Below are positions 1 through 9,194 of a stretch of 36,059 bases of DNA, piece after piece. Made by a program: the position numbers and the translations under genes. Origin of the DNA: Candidatus Thorarchaeota archaeon (lineage in GTDB: Archaea; Asgardarchaeota; Thorarchaeia; Thorarchaeales; Thorarchaeaceae); assembly GCA_018238375.1 (NCBI GenBank), contig JABCTJ010000130.1, forward strand, positions 1 through 36,059, read 5' to 3'. Position 1 is the first letter of the stretch; each line of letters begins with the position of its first letter. The notes below the pieces were generated by a model. That model did no database searches. It saw nothing but the letters and a program-made list of their open reading frames with translations, and was not told where the DNA came from.

Positions 1-487
1 GCACGATGGGGCAGTTGGAGATGCATGCACTGCACTCGATGCACTTGCGAATCTCACGCAGTATCTCGATGTCTTGAGCATGAATTATCTCGGGTCTCTC
101 CGGTGGCTTGTCACGAGCAACGTACGGGCGGGTTCGTCTAATCCGGGCTTCCGTCTGGTTCATGTCTACAACAAGGTCCTTGATGACTGGCATCTTCTGC
201 ATGGGTTGTAGGATTAGGTCCGCGTCGGGGTCCACCTTGGTCCGGCATGCAATCCTAGCAATAGTGTTCACCCTGACTGCGCAGGACCCACACTGGCCAC
301 CTCTGCACTCCCAGCGGAAGGCAAGACTGGAATCGTACTTATCCTGTATGTAGAGTAATGCGTCCAACACTGTCATTCCAAGCTCGTACTCCACCTCGAA
401 GTCTTCGAAGTATGGTGCGTCATCAGTATCGGGATTGTATCTTTCAATGCTAGCTTTGAATTTCTTTGTCATCGCTTTCATCTCCAT
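1..487 (-). CDS. sdhB: Succinate dehydrogenase/fumarate reductase iron-sulfur subunit (partial, runs off window start)
   Basis: Reverse-strand translation MEMKAMTKKFKASIERYNPDTDDAPYFEDFEVEYELGMTVLDALLYIQDKYDSSLAFRWECRGGQCGSCAVRVN...KCIECSACISNCPIV: 2Fe-2S and 4Fe-4S cysteine motifs. Start overlaps the sdhA stop (TGATG). Confidence 0.9.
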   Translation of the reverse strand, partial: MEMKAMTKKFKASIERYNPDTDDAPYFEDFEVEYELGMTVLDALLYIQDKYDSSLAFRWECRGGQCGSCAVRVNTIARIACRTKVDPDADLILQPMQKMPVIKDLVVDMNQTEARIRRTRPYVARDKPPERPEIIHAQDIEILREIRKCIECSACISNCPIV

Positions 488-2274
488 CAAGGTGGTGTAA
501 TCTTTGTGATCACTAGGTCTTCCCTCTTCATGTTCATCTCGCCTTTTGGCCCCTTGCGAATCACGATGTTGTAGTAGCCCTTATCATTGGGATCAGGTTC
601 AACTCGATAGTGTGCGCCCCTGCTGCCCTTTCTCATAAACGCCGCTTCAGCAACCATTCTTGCAGTTATGACCATGTGTTCAAACTCGATTGCCTGGTGC
701 CAGCCAGGATTGAAACGCTTGATTGGTACGTCAACCTTGATGTTGGGAACAACTTCCTTCACAATCCGTTTCAGTTCCTTCACTGCATAGGCCAGATCTT
801 CTTCCTTACGAAATATCTGGACCTTTGACCACATCAGGTCGGTGAGCTCCTTTCGTGCTTTTGAGGGGGAGATGCCCTCCTTGCGCTGAAGCATCGCCTC
901 AAGGCGGTTGAACTCCTTCTGGATCTCCTTCCGGTCTACGCCTGTGCGTTCATGCTCCTTGGCGAAGCACCCAGCGTTTCCACCAGCAAGCGCTCCAAAG
1001 ACCTGTGTGCCTGCTAGAGCATTGCCACCGAGTCTATTTCCGCCATGAATTCCGCCAGTGCACTCACCAGCAGCATAGAGACCGGGAATCGTTGTCTGGG
1101 CATTGGTGTCGATCTTAAGTCCACCCATGAAATGATGTGCAGTTGGAGATACCTGCATGGGCTCATCTCTAATATCAACCCCAGCATCCTCAAACTGCTC
1201 AATCATGCTCTCAAGTCGGTACTCGACAATGCGCTTGGGAAGATGTGAGATGCTCAGGTAGACTCCTCCATCTGGAGAGCCTCTGTCTGCGAGTACCTCA
1301 GTCATAATGGATCGTGCAACTTGGTCACGCCCTGCAAGCTCCATGACCTCCGGGTAGTAGTTGTTCATGAAACGCTCGCCCTTGTTGTTGAGCAGGATTC
1401 CGCCCTCCCCCCTGACTGCTTCGGTCACCAGCCTTCCCTTGGCTGACTCAGGGGCTACCATCCCAGTCGGATGGAACTGAATCATCTCCATGTCAATAAT
1501 GTCGCACCCGGCTTCGAAAGCCATAGCATATCCATCACCAACATCCAGTTGTGCGTTGCTGGTGACTGTGAAGATTCGACCTGCGCCGCCTGTGGCCATC
1601 ACCACTGCCTGAGCGCGAAAGACGAGATAGTCACCGTACTTCAGGTCAATTGCGGTGACTCCTGCTATGCGACCATCGTGAACCAGCAATCGCGTTGCGA
1701 ATATCTCATCAAAGACACGAACGGATTCTTTTCTGATTCCCTCTACTAGGGTAAGCATTATCTCAGAACCGGTTCTGTCGGAGGCATATGCCGTTCTTCG
1801 CCAGCTCTGCTTGCCAAAAGTTCTCTGGGCGATCTTACCCTCAGGAGTGCGGTCAAAGAGCGCACCCATCTCCTCAAGATCGAAGACTCTCTCTGAGGCA
1901 TTATTGACCAGAATCTCTGCAAGTTCCTGGTTGTTTAGGTAGTTGCCTCCCACGATTGTGTCTTTGAAGTGGGTTTCAGGATCATCGTCGGGGTCCACAT
2001 TTCCTAGTGAAACATTGTAGCCGCCTTCAGCCATGGATGTGTGGGCTTTGCCAATGAGCTCCTTGCTCAGCATTATCACGTCTAGGTTGAGCCTTGATGC
2101 CTCGATTGCAGCCCGGCATCCTGCTCCGCCAGCACCGACAACGAGAACGTCACAAAGAATCGTCTTGTAGGGCAGTTCGTCCAACTGAAGTCCTCCGATG
2201 GAGATTTCTCTCCGTTCCTTCCAGAGGGCGGGAACAGGCCCTCGTTTAAGACTTACTGTTGGGGTTGAGTCCAA
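487..2274 (-). CDS. sdhA: Succinate dehydrogenase/fumarate reductase flavoprotein subunit
   Basis: 595 aa; FAD-binding VVGAGGAGCRAAIEA, HPTGM and GLYAAGECTGGIHGGNRLGGNALA motifs. Confidence 0.93.
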   Translation of the reverse strand: MDSTPTVSLKRGPVPALWKERREISIGGLQLDELPYKTILCDVLVVGAGGAGCRAAIEASRLNLDVIMLSKELIGKAHTSMAEGGYNVSLGNVDPDDDPETHFKDTIVGGNYLNNQELAEILVNNASERVFDLEEMGALFDRTPEGKIAQRTFGKQSWRRTAYASDRTGSEIMLTLVEGIRKESVRVFDEIFATRLLVHDGRIAGVTAIDLKYGDYLVFRAQAVVMATGGAGRIFTVTSNAQLDVGDGYAMAFEAGCDIIDMEMIQFHPTGMVAPESAKGRLVTEAVRGEGGILLNNKGERFMNNYYPEVMELAGRDQVARSIMTEVLADRGSPDGGVYLSISHLPKRIVEYRLESMIEQFEDAGVDIRDEPMQVSPTAHHFMGGLKIDTNAQTTIPGLYAAGECTGGIHGGNRLGGNALAGTQVFGALAGGNAGCFAKEHERTGVDRKEIQKEFNRLEAMLQRKEGISPSKARKELTDLMWSKVQIFRKEEDLAYAVKELKRIVKEVVPNIKVDVPIKRFNPGWHQAIEFEHMVITARMVAEAAFMRKGSRGAHYRVEPDPNDKGYYNIVIRKGPKGEMNMKREDLVITKITPP

Positions 2275-2291
2275 TTACTCCTTGATGCCAA

Positions 2292-3341
2292 TCAGAGAAC
2301 CGTAGGTAGGAGAATGCGAAAGGTGGCTCCCGCACCTTCTTCACTATCAACAAGCTCGATAGAACCGCCGAGTGTGTTCAAGATGGCCTTGGATAGGTAC
2401 AGGCCAAGGCCCCCACCCCGAGTGGAAACCCCTTTGTGAAAGAGTCTATCACGAACCTCCTCGGCGACACCGGGACCATCATCGGCCACGATTATGCTTA
2501 CAAAGTTCCCTTCTCGTGTCATGTTAATTTGGACTTTCGGAGAGGTCCCGGCATGTGTCGCGGCATTTCTCAATAGGTTATCAAACACAAGCGGAAGAAG
2601 CTTGCTCCCCGCGATTTGGACTCCTCTAACCTGTTCATCAACCGTAACGGTCACCTTCAGGCCAAAACTGACCTCTTCAGCCAGAGATGCAATCTTCTCC
2701 ACCATAGGAACTAGATCACTCTCGGTAACCCTCGAAGCTCTACCAACAGCATTCAGGAGATTCATCATTCGCTCACAGACAGCCTCAGTAGACGAGAGTA
2801 ACTCGTCTATCACTTCATCTCTATCTGCGATGGTCATTTTTGTAATTTCAACATTACCAATGATTACTCCAACATCATTCTTTAGGTCATGCCTTAGAAG
2901 TGACGCATAGAGCTCGAGCTCTCTGTATTGCTGACGCATAATTCTCTCTATGTCCTTGCGTTCCAGATAGCCGCCTAGCTCCGCTGCCACTGTGTCTATG
3001 ATGATTCTCTCATCGGATAGAAAAGGTCCTTCTTGAGCTTCCGGTTTCTCCTCCAAGTAATATATCTCTAGAAACCCGATTTTCGTGTCATGTGTCCAGA
3101 TTTCCGCACTCTGCTTCCAGTTGGCTTCCTGAAAGTTGAATGATTGAATCGTGCGGTCCCCCAAGATAATTCTGACACAGGTGTTAGATGGGTATTGCCA
3201 CCCCTCTGGAAGCAGGTGAACCAAAGTATCGAGAACTTCATCCACCTCCTTCCTTGATTCCGAGAATAGCTTGGAGATGTTGCGGAGGCACACGATTTGG
3301 TGAGCAAACCGTTCAATCTGCGAACTCGAGTCTTCAGTCAT
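2292..3341 (-). CDS. Sensor histidine kinase with N-terminal GAF-like region
   Basis: H-box LLRHDLKNDVGV, N-box FDNLLRNAATHAG, G boxes DDGPGVAEEV and GGGLGLYLSKAI. Confidence 0.88.
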   Translation of the reverse strand: MTEDSSSQIERFAHQIVCLRNISKLFSESRKEVDEVLDTLVHLLPEGWQYPSNTCVRIILGDRTIQSFNFQEANWKQSAEIWTHDTKIGFLEIYYLEEKPEAQEGPFLSDERIIIDTVAAELGGYLERKDIERIMRQQYRELELYASLLRHDLKNDVGVIIGNVEITKMTIADRDEVIDELLSSTEAVCERMMNLLNAVGRASRVTESDLVPMVEKIASLAEEVSFGLKVTVTVDEQVRGVQIAGSKLLPLVFDNLLRNAATHAGTSPKVQINMTREGNFVSIIVADDGPGVAEEVRDRLFHKGVSTRGGGLGLYLSKAILNTLGGSIELVDSEEGAGATFRILLPTVL

Positions 3342-3551
3342 GATAAATTATCAGCCCCACTTGGTTCTTCAGAAGTCCGTCTGTAATGTGATTTAGGGTT
3401 CATTAAGAACCTCTTGGAACTATCAATGTATCGCTGACTCCAAGAAAGGTGGTTTATTCGGTGCTAGTCCAAGAGTGTATTCTTGCAGGAATGCCCTTGA
3501 TATGTTAAGAAAATAACTAAAAGAGAAGACGACATGAATCACAGCCTTGCC

Positions 3552-3595
3552 ACAAGAGGGCAAATCAATCACGTCCGTGTTAAAGCCCCTCTTGT
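3552..3595. repeat. Inverted repeat ACAAGAGGG / CCCTCTTGT (9-bp arms, 26-nt spacer)
   Basis: Arms at 3552-3560 and 3587-3595, in the intergenic region upstream of the REC gene. Confidence 0.6.
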
Positions 3596-3620
3596 TGATA
3601 GAGCTTGACGGTGAGCAAGA

Positions 3621-4295
3621 ATGAAAATTGACAAACGAGGGGCTGAGCACATTAATTCAGCAGTTGTTGGAGAACTCACTCATGGCGATCTGCACTCGTT
3701 GAATAATCTTCTGCAGGGGATTATTGGATTGTCAGAACTGCTAAATTGCAATCCCGACATACCTGCGGATGCAAGAACGGACTCCATGAACATTCTCGAA
3801 ATGGCACAGAATGCGTCAAATCTAATCAAGGGAACTAGGCAGGCAAGCCGATTTGAAGATGCTGAGTCAGAAACAAGAGTTGTTGAGGTGACTCCGGATG
3901 TCGAAGTTCCAAAGCCGAAAAGTCGGTCTGATGTGAATATCCTAATTGTTGAAGATGACCCTCTCGTGTTGAAGGTTGTGGCAGGGATGTTAAGGGCGGT
4001 GGGTTACTCAGCAATAACAGCCCAAGACGGACTGGAGGCACTTGAGAAGTATAAGGAGAATCCAGACAAAGTATCTCTGGTTCTATCAGATTTGGCAATG
4101 CCGCGAATGAACGGCTTACAACTGACAGAGGAATTGCTTGCGGATAATCCGAAGATGAAGATTATCATAATGTCAGGATACCTGCAGGAGGAACCGGAAA
4201 CCGATCCCGATGAATTTGGACTTGCGGCCTGGCTTGAGAAACCCATGACTGCCGCAAGACTTACAGCAATCATTCAACCCCTTGTGGGCGTATAG
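3621..4295 (+). CDS. Response regulator receiver (REC) protein with N-terminal histidine-kinase-dimerisation-like segment and no ATPase domain
   Basis: C-terminal REC: ILIVEDDPLVLKVV...LVLSDLAMPRMNGLQL...IIMSGY...WLEKPM. N-terminal GELTHGDLHSLNNLLQGIIGLSELL resembles the HDFNNLLQGILGYAELL H-box. Confidence 0.85.
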   Translation: MKIDKRGAEHINSAVVGELTHGDLHSLNNLLQGIIGLSELLNCNPDIPADARTDSMNILEMAQNASNLIKGTRQASRFEDAESETRVVEVTPDVEVPKPKSRSDVNILIVEDDPLVLKVVAGMLRAVGYSAITAQDGLEALEKYKENPDKVSLVLSDLAMPRMNGLQLTEELLADNPKMKIIIMSGYLQEEPETDPDEFGLAAWLEKPMTAARLTAIIQPLVGV

Positions 4296-4415
4296 CGGCT
4301 AGCTCATTATCTTTAGGTGACCTCATCAGAACTTCGTAGAACCATGGAGCGGCTAATAGCCTGATCTATCAGACCTCTGCTATCTGATTTCTCGCAATAG
4401 CCATTCCTTGAAGAA

Positions 4416-5024
4416 CTACTTTTTGATGCCGATTCTTGCGTAGACATCAGCCTTTCGAGCTGCGACTGTTTTATCCATATCGTCATGAATGCTCTTGCCA
4501 TGTGAGTCCATCGTCACGAGTAGGGGACCGAATTCTTCTGCGGTAATAACCCACAATGCTTCAGGCATTCCCAAGTCATCCCAGAGGTATGCGCGAACCT
4601 CCTTGAGCCCCTTGGCTGCGAGTGCACCACAACCTCCTGTGAAGCTGCAATAGACGGCACCGACTTCCTTCAATGCATTGAGTGTCTTGGCGCCCATTCC
4701 GCCCTTGCCGATTATAATTCTAGCCTTGTACTTCCGCAAGAAATCATCTTCGAAGAGCTCCATCCTGATGCTTGTGGTGGGACCTGCAGAAACTATTACC
4801 CATTTGCCGTCCTTCTGCCATGCCACCGGACCGACGTGGTACACAACACTGCCCTCAAAGTCCACGGGTGGTTTCTCGCCCTTCTCGTACATCTCCAGAG
4901 CTCGCTCATGTGCTTCATCCCTGGCAGTATAAACGTGTTCTCCGGTGACGTAAACGATGTCTCCAACCTTCAGCTTTCGGGCGTCTTCTTCAGAGATTGG
5001 TGTCGTTAGATGGTATTCAGTCAT
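4416..5024 (-). CDS. fumB: Class I fumarate hydratase, beta subunit / C-terminal domain (Fe-S hydro-lyase)
   Basis: 202 aa; GDIVYVTGEHVYTARDEAHERAL, AGPTTSIRME, IIGKGGMG; 1 nt after the alpha subunit stop. Confidence 0.88.
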   Translation of the reverse strand: MTEYHLTTPISEEDARKLKVGDIVYVTGEHVYTARDEAHERALEMYEKGEKPPVDFEGSVVYHVGPVAWQKDGKWVIVSAGPTTSIRMELFEDDFLRKYKARIIIGKGGMGAKTLNALKEVGAVYCSFTGGCGALAAKGLKEVRAYLWDDLGMPEALWVITAEEFGPLLVTMDSHGKSIHDDMDKTVAARKADVYARIGIKK

Positions 5025-5025
5025 T

Positions 5026-5916
5026 TCACTTACCCTCCATTGGATGCGTCAAGTATTTCACGTCAAGATTCTTTGATATGATTGCAGTGCTCTTTCGTGC
5101 GGCCCAACATTGTATGGCCACCCCAACGGGAAGACTAGCTGGATGCCGCATTGCATAATCTACTTTGACACCGAGGACCGTTGTCTTGCCGCCAAGACCC
5201 ATGGGTCCGATTCCGGTAGCATTGATTGCATCCATGATTTCAGCTTCGATCTTTGCCACCTCGGGCTCTGGATGCTTGTCATTGAGCGGCCGGAGCAACT
5301 GCTGTTTTGCAATCTTGAGGGCAATATCGGAACCGCCGCCAATTCCTACTCCGATTATGTTGGGTGCGCATGCCTTCCCCATGTACGAGATTGCGTTGTC
5401 GACCACAAGCTTCTTGACACCAGTTAGCCCGACACCAGGTTTCAGCATGCCAAGTATGCTGACATTCTCGCTACCACCACCTTTTGGGAATACAGTAATT
5501 TCCAATGAATCACCAGATACAATCTCCCAGTTTATCCATGGTATCTTCTTCCCAGTGTTGTCGCCTGAATTACCGCCAACAATCGGATTGACCGCATTTG
5601 GCCGGAGAGGAGTTTCAGCAGTGGCCTTTCGCGTTGCCTTCGCAAGAGATTCTTTAATCTCTCCAATGAATGGGAACTTGTCACCGACTTTAACATAGAA
5701 TATCATGATGCCTGTATCCTGACACATGGGCACTCCAGTGGCAGCCAGTTCGATATTCGTCAGAATAGCGGAGAACTGAGTTTTCGCAGTTTCGTCGATT
5801 TCACGCGCATGAGCCGCTTTCAGTGCTTCTTCAATCTCCTTAGGCAACACAGTTGCTGCCTTTCTCAAAAGGCGGACTGTTGTATCATGGATAACTTGAC
5901 TTGGGTCTTTCATCAT
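5026..5916 (-). CDS. fumA: Class I fumarate hydratase, alpha subunit / N-terminal domain (Fe-S hydro-lyase)
   Basis: 296 aa; PMCQDTGIMIFYVKVG, NPIVGGNSGDNTGKKIPWINWE, GGGSENVSILGML, IGVGIGGGSDIALK. Confidence 0.9.
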   Translation of the reverse strand: MMKDPSQVIHDTTVRLLRKAATVLPKEIEEALKAAHAREIDETAKTQFSAILTNIELAATGVPMCQDTGIMIFYVKVGDKFPFIGEIKESLAKATRKATAETPLRPNAVNPIVGGNSGDNTGKKIPWINWEIVSGDSLEITVFPKGGGSENVSILGMLKPGVGLTGVKKLVVDNAISYMGKACAPNIIGVGIGGGSDIALKIAKQQLLRPLNDKHPEPEVAKIEAEIMDAINATGIGPMGLGGKTTVLGVKVDYAMRHPASLPVGVAIQCWAARKSTAIISKNLDVKYLTHPMEGK

Positions 5917-6067
5917 ATCAGCTTCTGAACAATGATATTGCAGCGGGATGAGTGTGCGACCTCATATGCGGCTTAATCTATGTTACTATGAACTTCGATG
6001 AAACATGGGTGAGGACTATAAGAGATGGTAAGTATCCAAGAGTTGTACAACAGGTGATTGTAACAGA

Positions 6068-6592
6068 ATGCAATTAGACCCTTTACTCATAGTTCCTACC
6101 ATTTCCTTTGCTACAGCTGTGATACTCCTTCTAGTGTTCAGCTTTCTTGATGTTAGGGAGAGAAAAGTGTCAAATGGGCTTCTTTTTGCGGGAGGACTAG
6201 TCGGGTGTGTTGTATCAATCCTGACCGGGCATCTCTTCAGTCATACCTTTCTGTACCTCTCGGCACTCTCATTTGTCCTAGCCTTGTCCTATGTGCTATT
6301 CAGACTGGGTGCTCTTGGCGGTGCAGATGTAAAGGCACTCGTAGTAGTCGCCCTCACAAGTCCTGGAGTGGTCTACGCCCACTGGGAGAATCAAATCTAC
6401 GAGGGCGTCATGATAGGTGCAATTGAAATTCTTGTGATAGTGTTTGTGGGGTATCTCTACTGGCAGATTCTTCGGCGCTCTGGTAGAACTACCTCAGAAG
6501 AAAGAGTAGTCCCGCTCATACCCCTGCTTCTTGTTGGATACGTAGTCGTTCAGATGATGCCATTCATCTCGCAGATTCTGTTCATCAGCTAG
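6068..6592 (+). CDS. Prepilin peptidase (A24 family aspartic, archaeal FlaK/PibD-like)
   Basis: Multi-TM; first Asp in SFLDVRERKVSN and second in GGADVKAL (GxGD-like). Confidence 0.8.
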   Translation: MQLDPLLIVPTISFATAVILLLVFSFLDVRERKVSNGLLFAGGLVGCVVSILTGHLFSHTFLYLSALSFVLALSYVLFRLGALGGADVKALVVVALTSPGVVYAHWENQIYEGVMIGAIEILVIVFVGYLYWQILRRSGRTTSEERVVPLIPLLLVGYVVVQMMPFISQILFIS

Positions 6593-6633
6593 ATCTCAGC
6601 CTTGGATGGGCAGATGTGGCCACAGGACTGTGA

Positions 6634-6963
6634 CTACAGTGTGAACGCATAGAGAAGAGTCCAGAACAGCACCCAAAGTAGTAGGTAGGACGGAAGCGCA
6701 TTCGTTATCAGCTTCTGGCGACCCCCTAGTGCTTTAACATCGATTTCTATTAGGTAGACCAGTACAAAGAGGGTCACCACATAAACAAGCAGGCCGAACA
6801 TAAGGCCGCGAATTCCAGCGAAGAAGCTGCCACCGACACCGCAGATTATGGCGGTGATGATTGCGAAAGAAATCTTGACATAGTAGTTCTGATCGTTAGG
6901 AACCCGTTCCCAGCGACCATATACTTTTTTGAAGAAGCTCTGCAGAAAATCTAGCTCCACCAT
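6634..6963 (-). CDS. EMC6/Rab5ip-like small membrane protein
   Basis: 109 aa, about 3 TM segments; C-terminal LLLWVLFWTLLYAFTL resembles the EMC6 C-terminus (recalled human TYVLFWTFLYGMVHVY). Confidence 0.7.
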   Translation of the reverse strand: MVELDFLQSFFKKVYGRWERVPNDQNYYVKISFAIITAIICGVGGSFFAGIRGLMFGLLVYVVTLFVLVYLIEIDVKALGGRQKLITNALPSYLLLWVLFWTLLYAFTL

Positions 6964-7035
6964 CTATCACCGGACCAGTTAGTGCCCCGTTAATCGACTA
7001 CGTTATAACAATATCGTTCAGTTGGAGAAGCCATA

Positions 7036-9060
7036 ATGAAGGAAGCAATGAGTAACATCGACATACGACTTATCCTGCAGGAAGTTGGAGCATCTTCAGC
7101 GGGGTCTTTCATCAAGAACATCTACCAGTATGGCGATGTCTTTGTCCTCAAGCTCTATCAACCAGGAGGTGGAACAAGCCAGCTCCTAATTGAGCCAGGA
7201 CGCCGTTTCCATATCACCGAATACAGGCGAGTGGCACCCAGGATACCGTCTAAATTCTGTAGTGTTCTCAGGAAGTACCTGCGCGAGAAGAGAATCATCT
7301 CAATCAGCCAGCACGAACTGGATCGAATTGTTGTGATTGAAGTGGGCGACGAGGAGAGCTCCCACAAGCTGGTTGCTGAGCTATTCGGGAACGGAAACCT
7401 ACTGCTACTAGATCCCGAGGACATCATCTTCGTTGCGCGTCGTTATCGAAGAATGAAAGACCGCAATGTGATTCCGAAAGCGAAATACGAGTTTCCACCC
7501 CCAAGAGGAGTTGATGTTTTTGCTCTTGAGGAGAACTCCTTGGAGAGCATCCTATCCGAGTCGAAGGCCAACGTAGTCAGGACGTTAGCAAGCAGGCTGA
7601 ATCTGAACTCTCTGAGCTGTGAGGAGATATGTGCCCTAGCAGGTGTAATGCCAACGACCAAGGTATCCGAACTCGATTCTCAAGCACTCAAAGACATGAA
7701 CTCAGGTCTCCAACGTTTCACTGAGAAACTCAAAGAGGGGGTGAAAGAGCCGCGGGTTGTATATGCTGAACCTGATGAAGAGGAAGAAGAGCCAGAGCCG
7801 ATTGCGTTTCTTCCCTTTGAATTTGAAGTATATGGCGAAGAAAACGCTGAAACATTTGATACATTCAGCCAAGCCATCGATGAGTTCTTCGGAGTACCAG
7901 AATCAACGGAAGAGCTGGATGCTCAACAAGACGCTATGTCAAGGGAGCGTCAGAGGCTGCAGAAGATAATCGATAAACAGCATGAGAGCATTGAAGCACT
8001 GGTAACCAAGTCTGAAACACTAAAGGCAACGGGAGAGATGATATACAATCATTTCCAGACCGTGCAGGACGTGCTTGATACCGTTTCAGGGGCTCGTGCC
8101 GGAGGTTTCTCGTGGGATGAAATTGTCCAGAGGATTGAGGATGGTAGGAAGCAGGGTAATCCATCAGCGTTACTAATTGAGAAAATCATTCCATCTCGAG
8201 GGCAGATTATTGTATGTCTGGACGATACTAAGGTTGTCCTAGATATCAGACAAAATGCACAGGATAATGCAGCTCTCGCTTACAATCAAGCAAAGAAAGC
8301 ACTTTCAAAAGCCAAAGGGGCTGAGAAGCAGATAGGTAAGACTCGAGCACGACTTGAAGATCTTGTGGCCACCGACATAGAACCCGCAAGCCAGAGAATC
8401 CAGGTGAAGATTCGGAAGAAACACTGGTATGAGAAGTTCAGGTGGTTTACTTCGTCGGAGGGTTTTCTCGTCCTGGGAGGTCGTGACGCCAAAAGCAACG
8501 AACACTTGGCAAAGCGACAGATGGGTGCCAATGATGTTTTCCTTCATGCATCAGTTCACGGTGCACCTTATGTAGTGGTCAAAGTCCCTGACACTGCGCC
8601 AGGAGACCAGACCATCAGAGAGGCAGCACAATTCTCTGTAACTTTCTCAAGAGCTTGGCAGGATGGCCTCTCAGGTGGGGATGCATTCTGGGTGAATCCG
8701 GAACAAGTGAGCTTCTCACCACCCTCCGGAGAGTATCTCCCAGCTGGCGGAGTTATGCTCTATGGCACGAAGAATTACGTTCGAAGAGTACCTGTGGAAC
8801 TCGCAGTGGGCGTGATATTCGAGGAAGAGGATGTAATTCCCATCTCCGGGCCGCCATCAGCAGTAGAGGCGAATACAGAGTTTTTCGTTCGAGTAATGCC
8901 AGGAAAGACAAAGAAGGGGCAGCTGGTAAAGAAAATTCTCAAGCATCTTGCTGGAATTGTGCCTGAAGAGATGAAACGCGCTATTGAACAGATACCGCAG
9001 GAGGACATGATGCGGGTTCTGCCTGCGGGAGAGGGCGATATAGTCAACCGAAAACAGTGA
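7036..9060 (+). CDS. rqcH: Ribosome-associated quality control NFACT protein (RqcH/NEMF/Rqc2/FbpA family)
   Basis: 674 aa; N-terminal NFACT (LLIEPGRRFHITEY, LRKYLREKRI, ELDRIVVIEVG), coiled coil, NFACT-R (KKHWYEKFRWFTSSEGFLVLGGRDAKSNEHLAKR). Confidence 0.92.
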   Translation: MKEAMSNIDIRLILQEVGASSAGSFIKNIYQYGDVFVLKLYQPGGGTSQLLIEPGRRFHITEYRRVAPRIPSKFCSVLRKYLREKRIISISQHELDRIVVIEVGDEESSHKLVAELFGNGNLLLLDPEDIIFVARRYRRMKDRNVIPKAKYEFPPPRGVDVFALEENSLESILSESKANVVRTLASRLNLNSLSCEEICALAGVMPTTKVSELDSQALKDMNSGLQRFTEKLKEGVKEPRVVYAEPDEEEEEPEPIAFLPFEFEVYGEENAETFDTFSQAIDEFFGVPESTEELDAQQDAMSRERQRLQKIIDKQHESIEALVTKSETLKATGEMIYNHFQTVQDVLDTVSGARAGGFSWDEIVQRIEDGRKQGNPSALLIEKIIPSRGQIIVCLDDTKVVLDIRQNAQDNAALAYNQAKKALSKAKGAEKQIGKTRARLEDLVATDIEPASQRIQVKIRKKHWYEKFRWFTSSEGFLVLGGRDAKSNEHLAKRQMGANDVFLHASVHGAPYVVVKVPDTAPGDQTIREAAQFSVTFSRAWQDGLSGGDAFWVNPEQVSFSPPSGEYLPAGGVMLYGTKNYVRRVPVELAVGVIFEEEDVIPISGPPSAVEANTEFFVRVMPGKTKKGQLVKKILKHLAGIVPEEMKRAIEQIPQEDMMRVLPAGEGDIVNRKQ

Positions 9061-9194
9061 TTCATCGTGGATCCTGCAGCCTTGAACACAGACACATTTA
9101 ATAACACACTTCAAAGAAGTGGGCCGGAGAGGCACTCCAAGCCACATACATCCAGAGTGGTAAACCAACCTTCTGCCCAATTGAGGTCATTCCA

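Noticed and set aside
108-353. Forward-strand 81-aa ORF
   Set aside because: Antisense to sdhB, whose reverse-strand translation has clear Fe-S cysteine motifs.
8775-9180. Reverse ORFs of 107-110 aa overlapping the rqcH 3' end
   Set aside because: Antisense to conserved RqcH sequence; compositional shadow ORFs.
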